From the NCBI GenBank assembly GCA_023434025.1, contig JAEYTL010000016.1, positions 1-29,728 of the forward strand: DNA of 29,728 nt. Reading direction: 5' to 3'. Position 1 is the first letter of the stretch. Every line of letters starts with the position of its first letter. Source of the stretch: Bacteroidota bacterium. Its GTDB lineage: Bacteria; Bacteroidota; Bacteroidia; Flavobacteriales; Flavobacteriaceae. This document shows positions 22,524 through 29,728 of the stretch, piece by piece. The notes under the pieces are model-generated. The model had not been told where the DNA came from. It saw only the letters and a list, made by a program, of their open reading frames with translations, and made no database searches. The translations under genes and the position numbers were made by a program.

Positions 22524-24929
22524 ATGAAAATCAGGTTATTACTACTTTTACTTGTGGGCAGTCTTGCGTATGCCCAGGAAAATTTATCTTACCAGAAACC
22601 CCCTAAAGAAATTCTGGAACTGGCAGATTATGAAAGAGCTCCCTCGGTAAATATGGACAGCAAAAAAGAATACATGCTGCTGACCTACCGAAGTGCTTAC
22701 AAAACCCTGGATGATCTGAATCAGGAAGAAATGCGTTTGGGCGGACTACGCATTAATCCGGTCACCAATATTTCCAGCACAGTTACTTATGTAACCAATT
22801 TAAAAGTCAGAAAAATTGCCGATAAAAATGAAACACAGGTAAAAGGGCTGCCGGAAAACCCACGCATCAGCAACCTATCCATGTCGCCTGACGAGAAAAA
22901 AATATCCTTTTCGCACACCACCAACAGCGGAGTTGAACTCTGGGTATTGGATGTCGCTTCTGCACAGGCTACAAAATTAACCGAAGCCACCGTGAATGCC
23001 AACATGGGCAATCCGTTCAGTTGGTTTGCCGACAGCCAGCATATATTGGTGCGTATGTTAGTTAAAAACCGCCCGGCTTTAATCGATCAGAAGAAAGACT
23101 TACCTACAGGACCAATTGTTTCTACCGGTGACGGAAGTGTTTCGCAAAACAGAACTTATCAGGATTTATTAAAAAACCCGCTGGATGAACAAAATTTTGA
23201 AACACTGATCACATCCGAACTGTATAAGATATCCTTAAACGGAAAGGCAGAATTATTCAAAAAAGCAGATATGTATGCCGGAGAAAGCATTTCACCTGAC
23301 GGTAATTATGTGATGCTTACCACTATACAAAAACCTTTTTCCTATATTGTTCCGCTAAGCCGGTTTCCTCAGAAATCCGTAGTGTATGACAAAACCGGAA
23401 AGGAAATCAAAACCGTTAATGAAGTACCGCTGACAGAAGTAATGCCCAAAGGTTTTTCATCTGTAAGAAAAGGAAAACGAAGCATGAGCTGGAGAAATGA
23501 TAAGCCGGCCACTCTTTCTTTTGTAGAAGCTCTCGATGAAGGAGATCAAGCCAATCAGGTTGATTTTAGAGATGAGGTTTTTTTATGGGATGCACCATTT
23601 AATACTCTCCCCGTATCTTTGGCAAAAACAAAACAACGCTACGGTGGTATAACCTGGGGGAATGACAACATTGCTATTCTTTCTGATTACTGGTATGACA
23701 CCCGAAATGCTAAAACATACCTGATTAATCCTTCTAACACCAACGAAACACCAAAAATTATTTCAGACCGGAATTATCAGGACATTTATTCAGATCCCGG
23801 AAATTTTGAAACCACTAAAAATCAGTATGGTAAATATGTTTTGACTTTAGATAATGATAAAGCTTATTTAATTGGTGATGGGTTTACGAAAGAAGGACAA
23901 TTTCCGTTTATAGATGAATTCAGTTTTACCACACTAAAAACCAAACGCCTTTATCAATCTGCTTATAAGGATAAAAAAGAAGATATTCTATCGGTAGAAG
24001 ATGTTAAAAAAGGAGAAGCATTAGTAATGATTCAATCAAAAAATGAATATCCGAATTATTATTTCAGAAATATCAAATCAAAAGGAAAATTAACCCAGCT
24101 AACTCATTTTAAAAACCCGTTCGAAAGCATTAAAAATGTACACAAGGAAGTAATCAAGTACAAACGTAAGGACGGGGTAGAATTATCAGGCACCTTGTAT
24201 TTACCGGTTGGTTATGACAAAACAAAAAAAGAGAAAAAGCCGCTTTTAATCTGGGCTTATCCGGCAGAATATAAAGATAAAAACTCCGCAGGTCAGAGCG
24301 ATAAAAACCCAAATGAATTTACCTTTCCGTATTATGGTTCATTTGTATATTGGGTGACACGGGGGTATGTGGTTTTAGACGATGCATCATTTCCGATTAT
24401 TGGCGAAGGAACCACCGAACCCAATGACACCTTCATAGAACAATTAGTAGCCAATGCAGAAGCTGCCATTGATGCCGTTGATAAATTAGGCTATATCGAC
24501 CGGACCAAAGTAGGTGTAGGCGGACATTCTTACGGTGCTTTTATGACCGCTAATCTGTTGACACATTCTAACCTGTTTGCCTGTGGAATTGCCCGCAGTG
24601 GTGCTTATAACAGAACACTCACACCTTTTGGTTTTCAGAGCGAACAACGCAATTACTGGGATGTACCGGAGGTCTATAACACCATGTCTCCTTTTATGAA
24701 TGCTCATAAAATGAAAACCCCGATGTTGCTCACTCACGGTGAAGCTGACAACAACCCCGGCACATTTACACTACAGACGGAACGTTATTTTCAAGCTCTT
24801 AAAAACCTGGGAGCTCCGGTCCGAATGGTAATTCTACCCAAAGAAAGTCACGGTTATGTAGCCAAAGACAACATCTTTCACTTATTGTGGGAGCAAGATC
24901 AGTTTTTGGAAAAATATTTAAAGAACTAA
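22524..24929 (+). CDS. Secreted S9-family serine peptidase (prolyl oligopeptidase superfamily)
   Basis: The 801-residue product has a signal peptide (1-17, GSLAYAQ). A long N-terminal beta-propeller region (about 40-520) follows, with repeated strand motifs such as LSMSPDEKKISF and SISPDGNYVML. The C-terminal alpha/beta-hydrolase domain is at about 535-801. The likely catalytic triad is Ser669 in GGHSYGAFM, Asp742 in THGEADNNPGT and His776 in KESHGYV. The layout and the HSYGAFM context resemble the S9D glutamyl endopeptidase-like group related to plant chloroplast glutamyl peptidase. It probably trims peptides in the periplasm. No T9SS C-terminal domain is visible; the chain ends in the usual helix (WEQDQFLEKYLKN). 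Confidence 0.92.
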   Translation: MKIRLLLLLLVGSLAYAQENLSYQKPPKEILELADYERAPSVNMDSKKEYMLLTYRSAYKTLDDLNQEEMRLGGLRINPVTNISSTVTYVTNLKVRKIADKNETQVKGLPENPRISNLSMSPDEKKISFSHTTNSGVELWVLDVASAQATKLTEATVNANMGNPFSWFADSQHILVRMLVKNRPALIDQKKDLPTGPIVSTGDGSVSQNRTYQDLLKNPLDEQNFETLITSELYKISLNGKAELFKKADMYAGESISPDGNYVMLTTIQKPFSYIVPLSRFPQKSVVYDKTGKEIKTVNEVPLTEVMPKGFSSVRKGKRSMSWRNDKPATLSFVEALDEGDQANQVDFRDEVFLWDAPFNTLPVSLAKTKQRYGGITWGNDNIAILSDYWYDTRNAKTYLINPSNTNETPKIISDRNYQDIYSDPGNFETTKNQYGKYVLTLDNDKAYLIGDGFTKEGQFPFIDEFSFTTLKTKRLYQSAYKDKKEDILSVEDVKKGEALVMIQSKNEYPNYYFRNIKSKGKLTQLTHFKNPFESIKNVHKEVIKYKRKDGVELSGTLYLPVGYDKTKKEKKPLLIWAYPAEYKDKNSAGQSDKNPNEFTFPYYGSFVYWVTRGYVVLDDASFPIIGEGTTEPNDTFIEQLVANAEAAIDAVDKLGYIDRTKVGVGGHSYGAFMTANLLTHSNLFACGIARSGAYNRTLTPFGFQSEQRNYWDVPEVYNTMSPFMNAHKMKTPMLLTHGEADNNPGTFTLQTERYFQALKNLGAPVRMVILPKESHGYVAKDNIFHLLWEQDQFLEKYLKN

Positions 24930-25020
24930 GTTCCGAAGGTCGTTTCAGGTTAATCATACAGAAATCGTATGCAATCTGAAACTTCATAAAGACAACCCCC
25001 GTCTGAAGACTGCAAAAAAT

Positions 25021-25046
25021 AACCCTGAAGTGAAAATTTCAGGGTT
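25021..25046. terminator. Terminator between the S9 peptidase and ABC ATPase genes
   Basis: AACCCTGAA (25021-25029) pairs with TTCAGGGTT (25038-25046). On the minus strand the stem directly overlaps the ABC gene's stop codon and is followed by ATTTTTTG, so it chiefly serves that gene. On the plus strand it may also stop read-through from the peptidase. Confidence 0.75.
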
Positions 25047-25978
25047 TACTTTTGACCTAAAAAAACAACAGCACCTCTTTCAAGCTGGCTTGCATGTTCA
25101 AAAAATAAAACCCCGTCGGGATAATCCGCTTCAACTAAAAAATGATTCCCGCGAAAATATGCATTTGAAACAATTGCCTTTAAACCGGATTCCTCTACTC
25201 TTTGCAGCTGATGAGGAAACAACAGCACCGTTTGGCTCTGATCAAAATAATGTCCCGGAACCTCATTTACATCACCAAAAAGTGATGCTACATATTTTGA
25301 ACCGGGATTATTGTATAAGGCTTGGGGAGTGTTTTCCGCTACAATTTTTCCATGCTGCATAACCAATACCTCATCAGCAAAAGAAAGCACATCAGTACTG
25401 TCATGGGTGGCAACTAGAGTCGTTATGTTTTTCCGTTTCAGGTAAGAAAACAAGTTCCTGCGGAGACTGTTTTTTCTGAAATTATCGATGTGGCTAAAAG
25501 GTTCATCAAGCAGTAAAACTTCAGGCTCCAGAGCCAAAACCCTTGCCAGAGCCACTCTTTGCATTTGTCCACCGCTAAGATACTTTGCTTTAATGTGACT
25601 GAAATCAGCCATTTCAACAAGCTCAAGCAACTCGTCTGTCCGCTGTTTTTTTTCTTCCGGGTAAAAATTGGAAAGGTACTTCCCTATATTTTCAGCAACA
25701 GTAATAAACGGCATCAGGTCAAAATCCTGGGCTAAGTATTTCATGTAAGGCATACCGGGAATCAAATTAAACTTAGGCCCCAGCACCGGTGAATTATCCC
25801 ATAAAATACTACCGCCATCCAGATCATACAATCCGTAAATCAGCTTCAGAAGTGTGCTTTTACCACAACCGCTCTCGCCAATAACAGCTACATTTTTACC
25901 TTTCTCAATAGAAAAACGGACTTGTTTAACAACCTCCTCTTGATTATAGGAAAATGAAATACGGTCAACCTGCAACAT
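25046..25978 (-). CDS. ABC transporter ATP-binding protein with TOBE-like tail
   Basis: The 310-residue ATPase has Walker A GESGCGKST (34-42), the Q-loop at Gln84, signature LSGGQ (134-138), Walker B LLLDEP (155-160) and the H-loop His192 in ATHDS. After the ~230-residue nucleotide-binding domain, residues about 235-310 form a beta-rich tail resembling the TOBE domain of PotA/FbpC/ModC-type importer ATPases. No permease or binding-protein gene is next to it, so the substrate is unknown and the partners must be encoded elsewhere. The gene is probably monocistronic: a terminator overlaps its stop and a -7 element precedes it. Confidence 0.9.
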   Translation of the reverse strand: MLQVDRISFSYNQEEVVKQVRFSIEKGKNVAVIGESGCGKSTLLKLIYGLYDLDGGSILWDNSPVLGPKFNLIPGMPYMKYLAQDFDLMPFITVAENIGKYLSNFYPEEKKQRTDELLELVEMADFSHIKAKYLSGGQMQRVALARVLALEPEVLLLDEPFSHIDNFRKNSLRRNLFSYLKRKNITTLVATHDSTDVLSFADEVLVMQHGKIVAENTPQALYNNPGSKYVASLFGDVNEVPGHYFDQSQTVLLFPHQLQRVEESGLKAIVSNAYFRGNHFLVEADYPDGVLFFEHASQLERGAVVFLGQK

Positions 25979-26003
25979 AATGATGGCGTTCTTTATTAAT
26001 TTT

Positions 26004-26011
26004 CAAATTTA
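26004..26011 (-). promoter_or_regulatory. -7 element of the ABC ATPase gene
   Basis: On the minus strand TAAATTTG matches TAnnTTTG exactly, 25 bases before the ATG at 25978. The nearest upstream TTG is only 13 bases away, which is shorter than usual. Confidence 0.45.
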
Positions 26012-26045
26012 AGTTAAAGTTTGGCAATAAAAGATTTGAAAAAGA

Positions 26046-26062
26046 AAAAAGCATTGCTTTTT
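26046..26062. repeat. Palindrome upstream of the ABC ATPase gene
   Basis: AAAAAGCA and TGCTTTTT form perfect 8-base inverted arms around a single central base. The site lies about 35 bases upstream of the -7 element, where an operator or an activator site could sit. Confidence 0.4.
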
Positions 26063-26427
26063 CACGCTTATTTTTTTCATTATCTACTTCACTTTTTTTT
26101 ATTGACAATGATTTGGTAAAATGAGAAAATTACCCTTATTTTTATCATTATTTTACTTAAAATAACTACGAAAACATATTTATTAATTCCGTAATTAAAA
26201 ATAATATTTTTTATATAAATGATAATTTTAGCACTGTTAAATTAACAATAAAGTAATATCCTACTATTTAAAAATAAGTAAAAAGCTACAATTGCCAATA
26301 CAAAAACACAACATTTACATACTACAACCATCATTACCAATAAAAAACAAACACATCAACATGAAGCTAAAGCCTTAAAATTGAGGCACTACAACCTGAA
26401 TTACACTTACGAAAACGTTTTAATTGG

Positions 26428-26446
26428 CTGTATAGTTTTTATACAG
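26428..26446. repeat. Short hairpin upstream of the modular protein gene
   Basis: CTGTATA (26428-26434) pairs with TATACAG (26440-26446) around GTTTT. It lies about 33 bases upstream of the -7 element, so it is more likely a DNA site than an RNA leader structure if that promoter is used. Confidence 0.35.
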
Positions 26447-26478
26447 TTGAATATAGACGATTTTGAAAAATATAAAAT

Positions 26479-26486
26479 TAGATTTG
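26479..26486 (+). promoter_or_regulatory. -7 element of the modular secreted protein gene
   Basis: TAGATTTG matches TAnnTTTG exactly, 22 bases before the ATG at 26509. Candidate TTG elements at 26463 and 26447 are respectively closer and farther than the usual 17-23 bases. Confidence 0.45.
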
Positions 26487-26508
26487 AGAGTCAAAAAATC
26501 AATTTAAA

Positions 26509-29500
26509 ATGAAAAATATTTACTTACTCATTTTCCTGATGATCTTTTCATCAGGACAATCACAAACCCCTGCCACAGGACCGGCTTCACCGCCGGCAAG
26601 AAATGCCTGGGATGTATTATCACAGTATGGCAATACCTACACCAATCAGCCTGGCGTTGTTTTTGCAGACTTTGGTGGTTCTGTCATCAACGGGGACGTT
26701 ACATTAGGTGACGGAAGTGTTGTTAAACAATACTCAAACCACAGTTACTCCGGTATTTCAGTTAACGGAGCAATGTCACTGGATGTATCAAGTATGACAC
26801 ACGTACATTTTGATGTTTGGTCGCCTAACTTTACCTCTATGCGGTTTAAATTAGAAGGCACCAACACCTCTTTTAATGAAATTGATGTTCCGGGAGGAGT
26901 GGTTCAGGGACAATGGAATTCCATTGACATCCCGCTGACCAGTTTTCCCAATACTACTTTAAATGCGTTACGCTGGCTGGTTCCGGTAACCTTTGGGCAA
27001 AATGCGACCTTATACATTACAAATGTATATTTTTACAGACCCGCTACAGAGCAGCCTCCGGTTTTAGGAACATTTACAGTACCGGCTAAAAATGTTGGAG
27101 ACCCGGCATTTACGTTAACCGCTCCAACCTCAACAAGTCCGGGTGCCTTTACATTCACCAGCAGCAATACCAATGTTGCTACTATTAGCGGGAGCACAGT
27201 AACGATAGTGGGCGGAGGTACTTCTCTGATCACGGCAAATCAGGCCGCAGTTCCCGGACAATTTGGTCCGGCCTCTACCAGTGCAAATTTAGTTGTAAGT
27301 TATCCAACTCCCGGTCAGTCTCCCACTCCACCGGCACGTGATCCCGGCAGTGTTATTTCCATGTACACAGGAAACCCGCCGGTTTATGCCAATCCGGTCG
27401 GATTTAACATGGTTCGTGCCCCCTGGACAGGCGGAACAACTTCTGATTTTAATTTCCCGAATGGTTCTGACACTTGCATTAAGTTAGACAATTTTGGCTT
27501 TTTCGGTTATGTAACCGATACAGAACCTGTTCGTTTTAGTGTAGCTGGTACAACCAAATTACACGTAGATATTTATTTGAACACCCCTATTGCCAACATG
27601 TTTGTCTTCCTTTTAGCTAATGGAGACCACCTGTACAACACCGGCCCTCTGGTGACCGGATGGAATTCCTTAGATATCACCTTGGCAACAGCTTACCCCG
27701 GAGCAAATTTAGATCAGATTTACGGATTCAAATTTGAGCATAACCAGGGAGCCGCAAGACAAATTTATTTGGATAATATTTATTTTTACACAGGGGGCAC
27801 TGAACCTACGATTACTGACTTTACAGTACCTGAAAAAGTTTTCGGAGAGGCTCCTTTTGCATTAACCCCGCCAAATTCCAATAGCCCCGGTGCATTCAGC
27901 TACCAGAGCAGTAACACCTCAGTTGCCACAATAACGGGCAACACCGTAACGTTAGTGGGTCCCGGTACATCTACAATAACTGCCATTCAGGCAGCCAGCG
28001 GCTCTTTTGATTCAGGTTCCATAACGGCCCAGTTAGTTGTAACCGCTCCGCCACTATCTACTGCCGCTCCCACACCTCCTGCCCGAAATGCCTGGGATGT
28101 TATTTCCTATTACAGTGATGCATACGACAACCCGTTTACACCCACTTGGGGAGGCCAAACAGAAGAAGTATTTTTAGAAGGTAACAGTACCCGATACTTT
28201 AATAATTTTTTATTTGGTCAAATTGCTTTTGCTCCGGTTAATATCTCAGAAATGACCCATTTTCATATTGACATCTACTCTGTTGATCAAACTCCGCTAT
28301 GGATCTGGTTAAACAATCAACGTGTGATAGTACCTACACCTACAAACGGATGGACCAGCCTCGATATTCCTTTATCAGATTTTGCAGGCCTGAACACCAG
28401 TGCTGTTAATATCGTTAAAATTGAAAACCCGAACGGAGCTGCTATTTTAAGAAATGCTTATGTTGATAATATTTACTTCTACAGACCTGAAACTTTATTA
28501 CCGCCAACTTTAGGTGAATTTACTGTACCGGTAAAACAAGTTGGGGATCCTGATTTTACATTAATTCCCCCTACTTCCAACAGTTCAGGAACATTTAGCT
28601 ATACAAGTAGTAATACAAGCGTTGCTACAATTTCCGGCGATACCGTAACCATCGTAGGAGGAGGCACAACGATTATCACAGCAACACAAGCTTCAGAAGG
28701 TATCTATGGTCCAAGAAGCGTTTCGGCAAATTTACTCGTTTCATTCGGCCCTCCGGGTCCTTCACCCATTCCGCCGGTCAGAGCTCCTCAAAATGTTGTT
28801 TCAATGTACACCGGAACTCCGTCTGCTTATGCCGACGCCATTACGATGGTGCGTGCCCCTTGGTCAAACGGGGCAACCAGCATGACAGAAGTACCAAACG
28901 GAACAAATACGTGTTTGCGTGTAGATAATCTGGGCTTTATTGGTTTAGTAACCAATGGTCCCAATTTCAGTGTAGAAGGCATGACCAATTTACACATGGA
29001 TATTTATTTAAACGCACCGATAAACAGCAATCCTGCATTATCCCGGTTTTTTATATTTCTGTTGGCTCCCGGAGATCAGTTTTACGAAGTAGCCAACCTG
29101 GTTGCCGGCTGGAATTCAATTGATATCGATTTATCAAGTTATCCCGGAGCAGATTTATCAAATATTTACGGACTTAAAATTGAACAAAACTCAAGTCAAA
29201 CCGGAGCGGTTCAATTCTACATTGACAATATCTATTTTAACAACAATTGCATCACCTACTACGCAGATGCTGATGGAGACGGCTACGGATCAGACGCAGA
29301 CATTATTGAATTATGTAACGGAGAAGAACAGCCGAACGGTTATATTACCGTAGGAGGAGATTGTAATGACGATGACGATACAATCTACCCCGGAGCCGTT
29401 GAAATCTGTTACGATGGTATCCTTCAAAACTGTAACGGCGATCTGAATGACGGTTGTCCGGTTGTGTTAGCCCGATTGCGTAATGACAATTGCGGAGCAA

Positions 29501-29728
29501 CCTTAACAGCCATTAACCAAACCCTTCGAGGTGATTTAGTATCACCAAGCGTTCCGGTTGGAGTTTCCAGAACAGGTTACCGTTTCCGATTGACCAATAC
29601 CACGACCAATGCGGTTCGTGAGGTAGAACGTCCGAACTATGTTTTCCAGATTTCTACCACGGATATTGCTGAATACGCCACGGTTTATACCGTTGAGGTA
29701 GCGGTACGTTTAAACGAACAGTGGATGC
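26509..29728 (+). CDS. Very large secreted modular protein, C-terminus outside the window
   Basis: The open frame runs from the ATG at 26509 to the window edge (1073 codons, no stop). A signal peptide (about 1-19, LIFLMIFSSGQSQ) is followed by modules joined by PTPPAR linkers. Type A jelly-roll-like modules (about 29-180 and 522-660) begin ARNAWDV and contain SSMTHVHFDVW or ISEMTHFHIDIY, then QWNSIDIPL and YVDNIYFYRP. Type B modules (about 272-428 and 754-912) begin with SMYTG and contain MVRAPW, LHVDIYL, WNSLDI and YLDNIYFY. Three Ig-like domains (about 183, 430 and 664 onward) contain SSNT-VATI and VGGGT. Residues about 914-982 are a MopE-like metal-binding segment (DADGDGYG, GDCNDDDD, PGAVEIC). 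The rest resembles the region found before T9SS sorting signals. The A/B modules look like the carbohydrate-binding modules attached to flavobacterial GH16-type enzymes; no catalytic domain is seen so far. Confidence 0.85.
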   Translation, partial: MKNIYLLIFLMIFSSGQSQTPATGPASPPARNAWDVLSQYGNTYTNQPGVVFADFGGSVINGDVTLGDGSVVKQYSNHSYSGISVNGAMSLDVSSMTHVHFDVWSPNFTSMRFKLEGTNTSFNEIDVPGGVVQGQWNSIDIPLTSFPNTTLNALRWLVPVTFGQNATLYITNVYFYRPATEQPPVLGTFTVPAKNVGDPAFTLTAPTSTSPGAFTFTSSNTNVATISGSTVTIVGGGTSLITANQAAVPGQFGPASTSANLVVSYPTPGQSPTPPARDPGSVISMYTGNPPVYANPVGFNMVRAPWTGGTTSDFNFPNGSDTCIKLDNFGFFGYVTDTEPVRFSVAGTTKLHVDIYLNTPIANMFVFLLANGDHLYNTGPLVTGWNSLDITLATAYPGANLDQIYGFKFEHNQGAARQIYLDNIYFYTGGTEPTITDFTVPEKVFGEAPFALTPPNSNSPGAFSYQSSNTSVATITGNTVTLVGPGTSTITAIQAASGSFDSGSITAQLVVTAPPLSTAAPTPPARNAWDVISYYSDAYDNPFTPTWGGQTEEVFLEGNSTRYFNNFLFGQIAFAPVNISEMTHFHIDIYSVDQTPLWIWLNNQRVIVPTPTNGWTSLDIPLSDFAGLNTSAVNIVKIENPNGAAILRNAYVDNIYFYRPETLLPPTLGEFTVPVKQVGDPDFTLIPPTSNSSGTFSYTSSNTSVATISGDTVTIVGGGTTIITATQASEGIYGPRSVSANLLVSFGPPGPSPIPPVRAPQNVVSMYTGTPSAYADAITMVRAPWSNGATSMTEVPNGTNTCLRVDNLGFIGLVTNGPNFSVEGMTNLHMDIYLNAPINSNPALSRFFIFLLAPGDQFYEVANLVAGWNSIDIDLSSYPGADLSNIYGLKIEQNSSQTGAVQFYIDNIYFNNNCITYYADADGDGYGSDADIIELCNGEEQPNGYITVGGDCNDDDDTIYPGAVEICYDGILQNCNGDLNDGCPVVLARLRNDNCGATLTAINQTLRGDLVSPSVPVGVSRTGYRFRLTNTTTNAVREVERPNYVFQISTTDIAEYATVYTVEVAVRLNEQWM

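Larger units (their letters stand above)
25979..26508. other. Long AT-rich intergenic region
   Basis: About 530 bases without a credible gene separate the ABC ATPase and the modular protein gene, which diverge. Near the ABC gene are a -7 element and a near-perfect palindrome. Near the right-hand gene are a hairpin (26428-26446) and an exact -7 element (26479-26486). The middle (about 26065-26300) is strongly A/T-rich with no clear structure. Confidence 0.5.

Noticed and set aside
26361..26378. Five-codon open frame next to a small GCCT/AGGC stem, considered as a leader peptide
   Set aside because: It lies upstream of the best promoter element of the following gene and encodes no informative residue run.
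29102..29353. 83-codon open frame within the modular protein
   Set aside because: The +1-frame modular protein reads continuously through this region with recognisable modules, so this is a shifted-frame shadow.

Overview
The window looks like chromosomal DNA of a member of the Flavobacteriia (Bacteroidota). Signs are signal peptides ending near Ala-Gln or Ser-Gln, a type B type IX secretion (T9SS) C-terminal domain, a Bacteroidota-style TonB-dependent receptor with a carboxypeptidase-regulatory-like N-domain, a MopE-like metal-binding segment in a modular secreted protein, and several promoters of the Bacteroidota type (TTG, 17-23 bases, TAnnTTTG) with no need for Shine-Dalgarno sites. No rRNA, tRNA, CRISPR array, transposase or phage gene was seen.

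Left part (1-6.7 kb, plus strand): an AT-rich accessory stretch. It holds a secreted MORN/YwqK-repeat protein, a membrane-anchored LytTR regulator, a lipoprotein joining an intradiol-dioxygenase domain to a thioredoxin-like CxxC domain, an unrecognised cytosolic protein, a secreted protein with a C-terminal domain that recurs later in the window, and a small membrane protein. Two diverged copies of a roughly 185-base non-coding repeat bracket the first three genes.

Middle-left (6.8-13.1 kb, minus strand): a tight three-gene operon made of a membrane-anchored SGNH hydrolase, a periplasmic SGNH hydrolase with an inserted LysM domain, and an MBOAT acyltransferase. It reads as an envelope polysaccharide O-acetylation unit, and the LysM points to peptidoglycan as the target. 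Upstream, argS (arginyl-tRNA synthetase) has its own promoter and terminator.

Middle (13.3-20.5 kb, plus): a 1529-residue T9SS type B cell-surface protein with nine tandem ~70-residue modules, followed by a TonB-dependent outer-membrane receptor. Right (20.6-26 kb): a FabH-like ketoacyl-ACP synthase III (minus), a small secreted protein with the domain shared with the gene at 4.8 kb, a secreted S9-family serine peptidase, and an orphan ABC ATPase with a TOBE-like tail (minus).

Right end (26.5 kb to the edge, plus): the first 1073 codons of a very large secreted modular protein with alternating jelly-roll-like carbohydrate-binding modules and Ig-like domains (A-Ig-B-Ig-A-Ig-B), then a MopE-like acidic metal-binding segment. 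It runs off the window.

No single clearly new system stands out. The best leads are the LysM-SGNH/SGNH/MBOAT operon, the small domain shared by two distant secreted proteins, the dioxygenase-thioredoxin fusion beside a LytTR regulator, and the paired repeats around the left-hand accessory block.
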